The translations under genes were made by a program, and so were the position numbers. Source: Cordia subcordata (lineage: Eukaryota > Streptophyta > Magnoliopsida > Boraginales > Cordiaceae). Taken from it: a stretch of 64,000 nucleotides of DNA. Location: the NCBI GenBank assembly GCA_028554755.1, contig JAPTOF010000003.1:4134501-4198500 (forward strand), read 5' to 3'. The notes under the pieces are model-generated. The model saw only the letters and a program-made list of their open reading frames with translations, searched no databases and was not told the DNA's origin. Positions 47,874 through 58,878 of the stretch are shown here, piece by piece. Position 1 is the first letter of the stretch. Every line of letters begins with the position of its first letter.

Positions 47874-48895
47874 GGTACAAAGACAATTTAACATGATTTT
47901 AGCCCTATAATATTGATTTATCCCTAAAGACCAAAGGGTTAGAAAGAAGAGAAAATAAAACATATCTCTACCAAATTGTCTAGATAGACATCCAAGTCAT
48001 TGACAACCGGGTCATTGACAACACTTTCATACCCATCGTTTATTAGAGGTAACGAGTAAAATAGCCATATTTTAAAAAAATTTCATTAAAATGACAAAGT
48101 TCTAAAACTAATGAGTGAAATAGTCAACTTGTAACTTCGTATGTTGAAGATCCGAAGTTGTTGTTTCCATGTCAGCAACCATTCGGTCTCGGTAGGCTGA
48201 TTTGGACATGCTTTGACACGTTAAAATCGTGGGTTAAACCTACGAACTTAAACTTTGTATTTTAAACACACAAACAAATTATTCGTATTTTGTAGATCTT
48301 CTTCGGATGTTCAACACATGAACGTCATGTTTGTGACTTCAAGTCACTAAGCTTTTGAAAAGTCTTACTCAAAAAGCAAAGTCCTTGTCGGTGAAGAAGA
48401 AACAGAGCAAAGCATTTTTTCTCGCCTGATGGTCCTGCTTGGAAAGGGTCAAAAATAAAAATAAAAGCAGACAAGCTAACAAGGTGGTCCTTCTTCAATT
48501 AGGTAAGTGCTTTCTCTCTCTTGTTTACACATTGAAGTATGCAAATATATATGTATATATAGATATATATAATGTATGTAGTTATATATATATAGTTATT
48601 TTGGGGTAAAAGTTATAAAATATAGTTATTTTGGTGTAAAAGTTATAAAATATAGTCAATTTGGTCATTATCTCTTGTTTATTATTTCTAGTTGAATTGC
48701 ATTAACTCGTCCTTCTAAACCGATAACGCATTAAGCCCTCGTTTCATACTTGGATTTAATTAAAAAAATAATAATTGAATCATCATTCGTTTACTGGTAC
48801 AGTGGTCGTCAAGCTAAGAAATGGTCGTCTTTGACGGTGATACATGCATCTGAAGAATACTGGACGAATGATCATCGTCAAGAGTGATAGATTAA

Positions 48896-49105
48896 GGGTT
48901 TGTTTGGATTTTTTAATTTTAAAGCGTTTTTCTAATAACTTTATAAAAAAAGTATTTTTTTTGAAAAATTAAAATTCATTGTATTTGAACTTTTTTTAGA
49001 GTTTTAGCTTTTATGGAAGCCAAACTAAATAGTTGTTACAAAAATAATGTATTTATTTGATGAAAAAATATTTTTTTCCTAAAAAAAGTTAATCAAAACA
49101 GGCCC
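48896..49105. mobile_element. MITE, 210 bp, TSD TAA, in SD1 copy 2
   Basis: Ends GGGTTTGTTTGGA and CAAAACAGGCCC, flanked by TAA (48893-48895, 49106-49108). The same element, also 210 bp, is at the same point of SD1 copy 3 (57324), while SD1 copy 1 has the empty site GATAGAATAACAC (~15216). Confidence 0.85.
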
Positions 49106-49539
49106 TAATGCTAATGTATTCTAATATATTCTACCAATATTATTTACCATATGAAAAAAAATAAAATAAAATGGAACCAAACACGCATCATGTCAATTTG
49201 TGATAAGTGTTATAAAAATTACTATAAAATTATTTCCTGAAAAGAAATTCTAAAAAACTTGTAGAAGTGTTGTACTAATATAGTACATGTTCGCATATTT
49301 AGTGCATAAATGAAATAATGTTTGCATTTCACACATAGCTATATTTTTCTATTTACTCAATAATTACTACGTTCACTGCCAAAATAATTTTATGCAACTT
49401 TTAAAAAAGGAAATTACATAATTATTTGTTGAGCAATGCGAAAGAAGTTTTGTGCCATTTTATAAATTTATTGACATACGCTAATTTGTAGTTATTCCTT
49501 AACCCAACACCCGTGCACAACACAAGCCTATATCTGGTC

Positions 49540-50655
49540 TATATTTGTACATGTCTGCCGAAATCCTACCACCACATAGTCCTTACACCATGGACTATAT
49601 ACACAGTGCTCCATCATGAATACTATACATCGTATTGTGCGTAAACAATATGCACACAGTACATAACAATTCATTTGTTCAAAATTCTTGTACTATATAT
49701 TTAAAATTTTTATATTAAGGTGCAAATATATTCAAAACTCTTATATTATATGTTCAAAAGTTTAAAAGTAAGTTCACAAAATAAAAATTATAATATCATA
49801 AATTTTATACTCTATGTTCAAAACTCTTATATTACATGTACATAAATTATACTTTATGTTTAAAACTTTTATATTATATGTTCAAAACTCTTATATTAAG
49901 CTGCAAACATATTCAAAACTCTTATATTAAATGTTCAAAAGTTTAAAAGCAAGTTCATAAAATAAAAATTATAATATCATAAATTTTACTCTATGTTTAA
50001 GACTCTTAAAAATTCTTACATTATATGCTCAAAACTCTTATATTAAGCCGCAAACATGTTCCAAATTCTTATATTAAATGTTCAAAAGTTTAAAAATAAT
50101 TTTACAAAACTTTAATAAAGGGAATAAATGAATTTGATTTAACCAAAATATCAAATATTTAATCTGCGTTTATTTTAAATCATTTGTTAGACAATCAAAT
50201 TTATAATTATTTCAACTTCTCAAAAAAAAAATTTTGAATATTCCATCACCAATGTATCCCAAATTACAAATTCTGATTAAGAAACAAATTTCCCCAAAAA
50301 TTGCGAATCTGATCGATAAAGAATACTCCATTGAACACGCCACTGTAGATTTGGTCATTCAAACACTATCAGCACTACCATCTCGTACAAGTTGATGCCG
50401 GAAAAAATAAACGGTCATTAACGGCGATGGAGACAAAGGTGGAGGCGGAGATAGAGGCATTGATTGAAGTGGTGCTTTCTCCATGGGGAAGGTGACGGCA
50501 TATGCTCTTCAATGATATCCTATCAACCTCGCTCATTACCTCAAAATTTGGTTTTTCTTTTTTTTTTTGTACCAAAAACGTGTGTTACACGTGCATAAAG
50601 GAGCACAATGCTCTTTTAGTACACAGTGGTGTGAGTGCACAATAAAATTTGCGAC
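49540..50655 (+). repeat. SD2 repeat block, copy 2 (uninterrupted)
   Basis: GCACACAGTACATAACA (~49653), an array of TTCAAAACTCTTATATTA units (starting 49731, 49912 and 50059), TTTGATTTAACCAAAATATC (~50133) and a distal end near 50645 parallel the SD2 copy at 29224-32345. An ORF on the minus strand (50575-50375) is unidentified and unsupported. 49109-49539 holds no recognised feature except a CCCGTGCACAACACAAG hairpin-like motif at 49510. Confidence 0.65.
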
Positions 50656-50858
50656 CGCCTAGAGAGAGTCATAATCTTGGTCAACTCCCTTCTCCTTTTC
50701 TTACATTAAATTGCGGCCCCATATATAATAAATTAATTGGCCAATTCTCCAAATTCCACATGAGATAGCCAAATTATCTACCTTTGCTGTCAACTTTTGC
50801 TATAGGGACATTCGATAAAATTGGAACTTTTCCTATCATGGACCCCACATATAATAAA

Positions 50859-51134
50859 GGAGTAAATAGCATATTATTTCTTAAATTTAAGCATAAGTGC
50901 ACACTGTCTTCCTATATTTTCAAAATTAGTTAATTACGTCCTATACGTTTTTAAATTATGCTTATAACCCCCTTATCGTTAGATTTCCATCTGATTTAAT
51001 GAGAATTACGTAACATGCGCCCTTGCTGAGAATCTAAAACTATTTTTCATGTGGAAAAATTATTTTGGACCATATTAACCTTGTCACTTTCTTCCTTCTT
51101 TTAAACACACAACACACACGTACATACATACATC

Positions 51135-51165
<31 letters not shown>

Positions 51166-52398
51166 CACATATATATACAGCAGAAGCTTTATATAAATAT
51201 ATACACATACATATATCAGCAAAAGCTTTCGTATACTCCTCACATCAATGCATCAGTTTTATTTGGAAAGTTGAGAGATGATGGTGCTGCTGTGCACCAA
51301 TGGGGGAGTTGATTCTTGGTTTCATTTGCCAACCTTCCTACTCGTACGACACCTCTCCTTTTGGGAGAATTAAGAGACCCCCTGACTTAGATTAAGCGGG
51401 ATGGGTTTCAATTAACCATTTAAACTATAGGATTTGAGTTGTTAGTTGGCCTTGAGCTGGTTGGGGCGTTTGCTCGAACACCTCAAGTACAACAATTTTA
51501 TTATCTATCTTGGCAGACAATGAGCAACAAGTTTAGTCTAAAATTCATAATTTCATTAAAAAAAAGAGTACATATAAAGCCTTTTTTTAATTAGAAAAGA
51601 AATTACACTTATCATTCATACATACACAATGAAAGAGTAATTAAAATGAATGCATAGAAGGCGAAAAGCAAGATTGAAACAAGCAGACTTTCAAAATTGT
51701 AATCCAACCACAAAACAATCCCTACCTAATACCAGTATCAAGGGAATCTTTAAATAGAAACTTTTTTTTTTTTTTTAATTCCAACGGACGGTTCAAGACC
51801 CTTTTTTCTCAAGTCTTCGAGCCACCAAGTCCATTGCTTGATTGGCAACCAAGTCAGCATGCTCAAGTGAATTGACAATGAAGTTACAACCTTTGCAGCA
51901 GATGAAGGAAATTCAAATTGTTCAATGCATCAAGAATAACCAAGTAAAATTGTGTGAAGCACAATCGCTCCGGTCAAGGCTGACCTAATGTTCATGATTT
52001 TACCCCCTTCTTTCTATATTTTTTTCAGGTTGAACGCTTATTCAATGGTCGGATTGATCTCTAGCTTGTTCAGTCTTCTTTTTCTATTCTTTCTCTATAT
52101 GGTACAACAAATGCTTTCACAGGATTTAGAGCATTGAAGGCATTTAGGGATTTCACTGGCTTAGAGATTTGATTGGGTTATTGGATTTGGGGATATCAAA
52201 TTTGGGATGAAATACACATACACTTTTATATAAGGGCACGAAAGTCAATTTATAACTTCAGTTAATTTTTTTAATGGCGTAACTAAAATGAGGTGCTTGA
52301 GCATAGTTTTTTAAAGTATAAGGGTTAATTAGCTAGTTTTGAAAATATAGGGAGACACTGTGTACTTACCCCTAAATTTAGTAATATGTTATTTACTC
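50859..52398. mobile_element. MULE, 1.54 kb, ~130-bp TIRs, perfect 9-bp TSD
   Basis: TATAATAAA flanks both ends (50850-50858, 52399-52407). The left GAGTAAATAGCATATTA and the reverse of the right GAGTAAATAACATATTA lead into long terminal repeats sharing GTCT.CCTATATTTTCAAAA. The interior carries a (TA)n run (51133-51180) and a coding-like stretch on the minus strand at about 51920-51800 (NSLEHADLVANQAMDLVARR, ending in a stop), possibly a captured exon. There is no transposase, so it is non-autonomous. Confidence 0.8.
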
Positions 52399-52407
52399 TA
52401 TAATAAA

Positions 52408-53159
52408 TGTTATCGTTAATTTTTCCCAATTCTTGTCCGAAAAACTTTAACTGCAATTTTGGCCGTTTTAACTTAAAACTTGCTCGAGCTATGAACACGA
52501 AAGTCGTAGGTCTACTTTTGAACTTTTTGTGGACATCTTTAATCACATCATTCTAATATCCGAATAAAAAGTTATGGCTTAAAATGGAATTAGCTCAATT
52601 TTCTGAAATTACTCTCTTACCACACCTACAAAAATAATAGAAAATTTTACCAATTATCTAGAATTTATTCTAATTAAAAGTTCAATCAACCACAAAATTA
52701 AAGTTTAAGAAATATAAATTAAATATAAAAATTAAGCTCATCAACTGAGTTTTTGTTGGGTTGATAGATCGTTTTTCCAGCATGGCACTTTAGCTATAAG
52801 TCTTAAATATTGTGTTCAAACAAATACCTTTGGATTTCAAATCAACTCGTGGTTGTCTATTAATGATATAGAAGTCAAGCATGGTAAATAGATAATTAAT
52901 AGTTTGCAAATTGCATGGCACATTAACAATCAACAGTGAGCAAGCCTAACATAGCATGTCAAATACCTAATGGATTGGCTCACTAGCGAAACTTTAGGAT
53001 TTTACCGTGATTTATACAAGCAAAGGAGTCATGATGACAATCTCCACTTGTGCTTTGGATGGATTTTGAAATTACAACCAGAATACTACTACTAAATTAG
53101 AACTATATCTAGAGACTAAGAATACTTGTGATAACTAGTTAAGATAAAACAGGATAAAT
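52408..53159. other. No recognisable feature
   Basis: AT-rich, no supported ORF or repeat. Confidence 0.5.
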
Positions 53160-53657
53160 AGACTGGTGGTTCTAAGACCCTTTGCTTGATGACTCCAACT
53201 AGTTTTTACACTCGAAGTTCCCTGAAAAATCTTAACTTCCTTCATAACTCTTGGCACTTCAAACGATCTATAGTTCTTCCCTGATTTGGCGTACAAGAAA
53301 CACCCTTTTTCCCTTATTGAGTTAGTCTTTCAATTTCAAATTCTATTGAAGGCTGCGATCATACCATGTGTACCCTGATCTTCACACTTCCACTTTCATT
53401 GACTTGGTCCAATCTTGGGCCATACTTACTCAAAGGATGCATTAAGCCATTTGCTCTGTTTGTTATAATTTTATTTTAAAATATTTATCCTATTAAAATA
53501 AGGGTATATTTTATAAGATTTAAGAAATCTTACTATACATTTTATAAAAATTCAAAATAAAATCATACTTTTTTATCTTATAAGAAATAAGCAATCAATC
53601 TTATTTTATTCTTGACAACTATAGAATGCATAGTCCTTGTGATAAGGTATCTTAAAT

Positions 53658-54090
53658 TGTTGGAACAATGGCCTGCAGTCTAAATAGGTAGCAAAGATCC
53701 TAGTTCTGGCCAAATTAGAAGACCTGTTATATTTGGAGTTTTGCCTTATATGTTATGCTACCATAACTCTAGTCTTACCATATCTTGGAGTACTACCATA
53801 TTCATAGTATTGCCATATTAGTTGTTTCTTGTACTATATAAATAAAGGCATTGCTTATTGTATTAGTGTGAGACAGAAAAACTGTAAGGTAATTTAGAAA
53901 GCTAATGACCTTGAGGGTGAGTGAGTGCTAGCCCCTAGGCCCGAGCTCTCCCTCCGTGCATTGTATTCGTTCTTATCTACCTATAGACATAGGTCGAAGG
54001 TCAAACCACGTTAAAAATATTATATCCATCGTGCTTTACATTTTTTTCTATCTTATTTATCTTCTTTCCAAACACCCTAAATTCTCAACA
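53658..54090 (+). repeat. 5' LTR of the 3.44-kb element
   Basis: 433 bp, clearly homologous to 56637-57097 (shared CTAAATAGGTAGCAAAGATC, TATTAGTGTGAGACAGA) but with many substitutions, so the insertion is not recent. Confidence 0.85.
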
Positions 54091-56636
54091 AATTGATATC
54101 AGAGAGCCCGATTTGGAGACTGGGCGTGACGTTTTGGGCGAAAACACACTAAGAATTTCATTTGTTCGTGAGTTTGATTTCACTGCGCAATTGGCACAAA
54201 AAAGAAAGACCTTGGACATGGGTTTTGATAATGAAATGAACGGAGGAGCTGCTGTCCAAGTTTGTCCTAAGCTAGATGACATCATACTGACGTCACCATC
54301 ACCTTGGGAGAATAATAACTGCTAGCATTAGAGATTTGGAACAGAGTTTGTTGGAGCTCCTAGATGGTGCCATTAGGAGCACCGCGTGAAGAGGATTCCG
54401 GTGGGGACGATACCATCACGTGAAGAGTTCGGCATTGGCGTCGGCAAGAAGCTTGAAGGATGTGGTGGTTGGTGCTAATGGTGAATGCTGATAAGAGGCC
54501 CCATCGCGTGCGTGAGCTGTATCAGAAAGACGACGACGGCGAGAGGAATCTTCGTGTGGCGGTGGCGTGGTGTTTCATGGCCTTGATATGCGTCGGTGCA
54601 TGGAAAAGGTTGTGGCCATGGGTGATAGTGGTCGATGATAAAGCAGCAACGGTGTGCAAGTCGAAGCGTCGATGAGGGGGTCTTTGGTAGCCAGTGACAG
54701 ATGTTGGTGGTCGATTTGGTGTTGGCTGATTGTCAAACGACGGCAGGGTTCAGGTCATGAAGTCTCGTCGAGGATTGTTAGGTCGAGTGGTCTGGTGAAG
54801 AAGAAGCCCATGAGGCTTGTTCTGGTGCTTCTTAATGCATATATGATGGGTGAACTTACAATTTGGACCATGTATCGGATGTGATAAGATTAATTGGTGT
54901 TTGATAACATGTGTCATGGCGCATGAATCAAAGGTACACACGTGCCGCTGATTGCTTGTAGCATGGGCTGCGATTTTGTGTGTTGCGCGATTAGATTGAT
55001 TTGTGAGCTCACTTTGATTGATTGATTTGACCACTTTTACCAAGCCTTGACTAAACCCAAATAGAGTTGACCAAGACCTTTCCTAATGTTTTTTCGATTT
55101 GCTTAGAATCTGATTTTGAGCTCTGTTCGGTAGAATTCAACTCTAAAGGCGTGTTTTTGAGATTTTGTTGACTTTTACTGTGGTTTTGTGTTGACCAGAG
55201 TTGACTTGGTGTTCTCAAAGGTTTTTCGACATGTTGAGTCCTAATTTGTAGTCCGTTTGGCAAAATTCCAAGTGGTTGTGTGTGTTTTTGGAGTGAACGA
55301 AGATGGTTTCAACCTTTGGGAATGTACAAATATGCAAAGATTGATGGATAGACGCTTGTGTTTGTCTTCTTGGACGAGTATGATCACGTGTGTCGCATCG
55401 TCGAGAAGTGATGAGACACTACACTCTTGTGGCGGTGTGGGCTACAGATGAGAGAAGGAATGACTGTGAGGAACTAGTAGGTGTTGCGTTGTGGAGAAGA
55501 CAAAGAGACTCATGTGTGGTGAGTGTGTGTCTTGGCAGATAGATTTAGGCCTAGTTTGGTTGAACAGTTGTGTGAGTTCCTTCTAGAGGTAATGATCACT
55601 TGTGGATGCAAACTTGCAAGCTGGGTGGGTATTCATGAAGACGGTAAGCGTTCCTACAAGGTGTTGAGTTAAGAGAGATTTGCGTCTCGAGGAGGACATA
55701 GGTTGGAAGCTTTGTTCCAAGAGTTCGGGTGAACCTCTTAAGGAGAAAGGTAGTACTTTCTCGGTATTTCCATGAGTCAAAGATATGAGACTAAAGTGTG
55801 CTACTAGGTGATACGATCTCCATCCATAGCTTTTTGAGATACTTCTCAATGTGGTCGTCTTGTTGATGTGTTGCGCCGCTCGCTTGGAAGATGGCAAGCT
55901 ATAGATAGAGAACAATGTGTGGAGGACGAGGTTTTCTGCTATGGTGTTCAGAGAACGAGTCTCCGAGATTTTCAATAGAGATATGTGGGACCACAAAAGG
56001 GATTGAGAAGCAGTAGCTGGCGGATCGTGGAACAAAGGAATAGGTGAAGCTGGTTAACTCAGGAGTTCCATCATGTAGCAACTGGAGCAGTTTGTGTGAC
56101 TCGGCAATTAGTGGTATACGATAAGGTGTATCTTGGAGCCAATTTGAACTACGGTGCCATGGAGTAGGTGGAGCCTGCTGTAGAAGCTCAGAGAGTACTC
56201 CGGGAGATGCCCAGAGGTAATTAAATCAGGTTAACTCAACAGATTGACACAGGCGAGTCTTATGGATGTGGTAGTACATTGAATGATGAGAGGACGAGTC
56301 GGAGAGTTCCTAGTCCCAGTGAGATTCAATGAGTTTGCACTATGGACACGGAAATGAGGAAGAGATGGAGCGATGAAAGCATTAGCTGTTGAGGATGCTA
56401 TAGGCACTTAGAGGAGTTCTTTAGATCGCTGTGGAGCATTGCAAATGTTGGTTTGATCTTGAGGTGATCACGAGAGACCAAAGAAGATACCGCCAGGACA
56501 AGTTCTAGCAGATGACTAGGGACTTAGGAGGTATGTGCACAGCATGGCAGCAGGCCTTTTGTGCGGCAGATGGTTGCTAGAGCGAGAAGTGTTAGAGATT
56601 GCTAATGAAGAGTGAATACAGTCCAATGTGGAGATT

Positions 56637-57097
56637 TGTTGGAATATGACTCGTATTCTAAATAGGTAGCAAAGATCCTAGTTTTCACCAAATCAGGAGA
56701 CCTACCATATTTGGGGTTTTGCCTTATTTGTTCTTCTACCATAACTTTAGTCTTATCATATCATGGAGTACCATCATATTCACAGTACTGTTATATTGGT
56801 TGTTTCTTATACTCTATAAATAAGGGTTTTACCTATTATATTAGTGTGAGACAGAGAAACTATAAGGTGAGATAGAGAGCGAGTGACTTTTAGGGTGAGG
56901 AGAGGATGAGGGGCAAGGGCCCCTAGGTCTGAGCTCTCTCTCCGCGCATTCTATTCGCTCTTATTATAGTGAAATTCTCTTGTCTACCCTTGAAAGTAGG
57001 TTGAAGGCCGAACCATGTTAAAAATATTGTGTCTATCATGTTTTACATATTTTTCTATCTTATTTATGTTCGTTCCAAACACTCTGAATTCCCAACA
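56637..57097 (+). repeat. 3' LTR of the 3.44-kb element
   Basis: 461 bp, following the polypurine tract GTGGAGATT and ending CCCAACA at the TAAAT duplication. Confidence 0.85.
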
Positions 57098-57323
57098 TAA
57101 ATCTTATAAGATATCTCCAAATTTTAATAGGATAAATATCTTAAAATAAGATTATTTGAAACATACTACTTGTTTCGTACTTAGATTTAAATGAAAAAGA
57201 AAAATTGAATCATCATTTGTTTACTGGTACAGTGGTCGTCAAGTTAAGAAATGGTTATCTTCGCCGGTGATACATGCATCTAAAGAATATTGGACGAATG
57301 ATCGCGGTCAAGTGATAGATTAA

Positions 57324-57533
57324 GGGCTTGTTTGAATTATCTTTTAATTTTAAAGCATTTTTCTTAACTATATAAAAAAGTATTCTTTTAAAAAATTATA
57401 AGTTTTGTATTTTAACCTTTTTTAGAATTTTAGTTTTTATGAAAGCCAAACCAAATACTTGTTACAATAACAGTGTATTTATTTGACAAAAAAAAATATT
57501 TTTTTCCTAAAAAAAACTATTCCAAACAGGCCC
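57324..57533. mobile_element. MITE, 210 bp, TSD TAA, in SD1 copy 3
   Basis: Ends GGGCTTGTTTGAA and TCCAAACAGGCCC, flanked by TAA (57321-57323, 57534-57536). Same insertion as 48896-49105. SD1 copy 1 lacks it. Confidence 0.85.
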
Positions 57534-58635
57534 TAATACTAGAGTGAAATGGTCGAGTTTGTATTATATCTAAAGAATATTAGACAAGTGATCATCCTCA
57601 ACACACAATAAGCGTCGGGGACCAAGATTTTCTTAGTCCTTATAATGATAAATAAATGTTAATTGTGATTATAAATTCAAAAAAAATTTGTGGAATTCAA
57701 TGTCGTCGAGTATTTCAATAACAATAAACAGGGAAGGATGCAGTCAAAGGTTCACAAAGATTGTAGCGTCCACAGACTTGAGTGTTTTAGATGCATATTT
57801 GAAATATTTATTTAAAGTATGAAAGTTTAATTAGTTCTTAATTATAAATTAAAAAATATTTATATTAGTGTAAAATTGTATTTTTTATTTCTTTAATAAA
57901 CAAATATTATAGATTTGTCCCTGAAGTTGAAAAAATTGTGACAGTCGAAAGGAAAAGAGCTCACTTTCTCTGATTTAGAGAAATTTATTGAAAGATAGTT
58001 AGGGTCCAATTTTTATAAACTGTTTTTTTTTTCTTGTGTAAGTTTAAAAAGTTGAAGGGTAAAAATGAAATGTTCGTTATCCCTTCTAGTTTGTTTAACT
58101 AACTAATTGCGGCCTTTGTGTTTAAAACATATCATATTATCTCCTTTGATTTTTAAAAGATAATACATAATCTCCTATCTTAATGACTTTCGTTCAAATT
58201 AACTTATTGTGCATCATACTCACCTTTTTTTTTCTGCATTATGAGTGTTAAAATATGCAATTTGTTATATATTTTCATAAAAATATCTTTATTTTCAGTT
58301 AATGACATTCAAATTATAACCAAAAAATTAGAAAATTATGCCACATTTTGAAAAGTATAGGAGGTAATGTGGTATAAGCTTTAAGCACAAGGGAACAATC
58401 AAATAACTACACAAATCACATAGAGGTAATCATCTAATTATACAAATCAGGAGAGGGGATAATGTGGCATTCTTTTTCTTTTAAAAAGTATATGGGAAGT
58501 AATATAGTAAATTTTATAACAGAAGGAGGTAATTAAACAAATTAACCATAGAAGGTAACACATATTTTATTCGAAAATTGACACTACCTTGTTTGACCTA
58601 TTATTAAAAGACATTTGATAATTCCATAACATGCA

Positions 58636-58878
58636 ATGAATCCATATCAATTGGTGCTTGATTTTGGAGGTAAATACTTCTTATTTGTTAGTTGGTGTGT
58701 TTTGACATGTTTGCACTTGGAAAAGAAGACAAAAGCAATATATATGGATTCAGGGAGCTTTGAGGCTCAAAAGGAAGTGTTAAAGAGTGCTGCCACCTTA
58801 GGTGTGCCCGTGCCCCAAGTCTTACGCGGCATTGACAATCTGATGGAAGATTTGAAGATATTTTATAGCTTTTCTTAG
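58636..58878 (+). other. 80-codon ORF of unknown nature, decayed second copy at 62786
   Basis: The C-terminal half (AIYMDSGSFEAQKEVLKSAA, then LGVPVPQVLRGIDNLMEDLK) is also recognisable in the copy at 62786-63028, where the ORF has stops. Conservation of the sequence does not show codon-biased change by eye, so it may be coding history of a transposon rather than a gene. I do not recognise the family. Confidence 0.25.

Larger units (their letters stand above)
41251..49110 (+). repeat. SD1 block, copy 2, split by two insertions
   Basis: SD1 pieces lie at 41251-41695, about 42425-42807, 47879-48120 and 48735-49110, in the same order as in copy 1. Extra pieces are an AT-rich segment (41696-42424), the gypsy-type element (42808-47873) and a MITE (48896-49105). 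Within 42711-42795 a ~45-bp stretch (AGTGGTTCAATAATTTTTTT...) is tandemly duplicated. 48121-48734 holds no recognised feature except a short TATAGTTATTTTGG repeat near 48595-48660. Confidence 0.7.
53658..57097 (+). mobile_element. Non-autonomous copia-type LTR retrotransposon, 3.44 kb, TSD TAAAT
   Basis: LTRs 53658-54090 and 56637-57097 start TGTTGGAA and end CAACA. A perfect TAAAT flanks the element (53653-53657, 57098-57102). AATTGATATCAGAGAGC follows the 5' LTR, a near match to the initiator-Met-tRNA primer site; AATGTGGAGATT precedes the 3' LTR as polypurine tract. Each LTR has a TATA box (CTATATAAATAA or CTCTATAAATAA). The 2.5-kb interior has no recognisable gag or pol; its ORFs on either strand match no family I know. 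The leader part near 55020-55270 is the reverse complement of the leader repeat of the copia element at 18380-23250. Confidence 0.85.
53444..57175. mobile_element. MITE (~290 bp) interrupted by an LTR element
   Basis: The left end TGTTTGTTATAATTTTATTT and the reverse of the right end TGTTTCAAATAATCTTATTT both continue through TATTTATCCTATTAAAAT. Only 53444-53657 and 57103-57175 belong to it; the rest is the inserted LTR element. No clear TSD was defined. Confidence 0.6.
53160..58230 (+). repeat. SD1 block, copy 3, split by nested elements
   Basis: SD1 sequence at 53160-53440 (GGTTCTAAGACCCTTTGCTTG to GATGCATTAAGCC) resumes at about 57176 (GTTTCGTACTTAGATTTAAA) and runs to about 58230. Copy 2 joins these two parts directly (GCATTAAGCCCTCGTTTCATA near 48729), giving the empty site of the MITE at 53444-57175. 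Confidence 0.7.

Noticed and set aside
54460..54884. Overlapping plus-strand ORFs rich in Trp and Arg
   Set aside because: They fall within the non-coding interior of the LTR element and overlap in different frames; no known domain.
55583..56035. 150-codon minus-strand ORF in the 3.44-kb LTR element
   Set aside because: It lies antisense to the retroelement, has no recognisable domain, and the interior shows no conserved coding on either strand.
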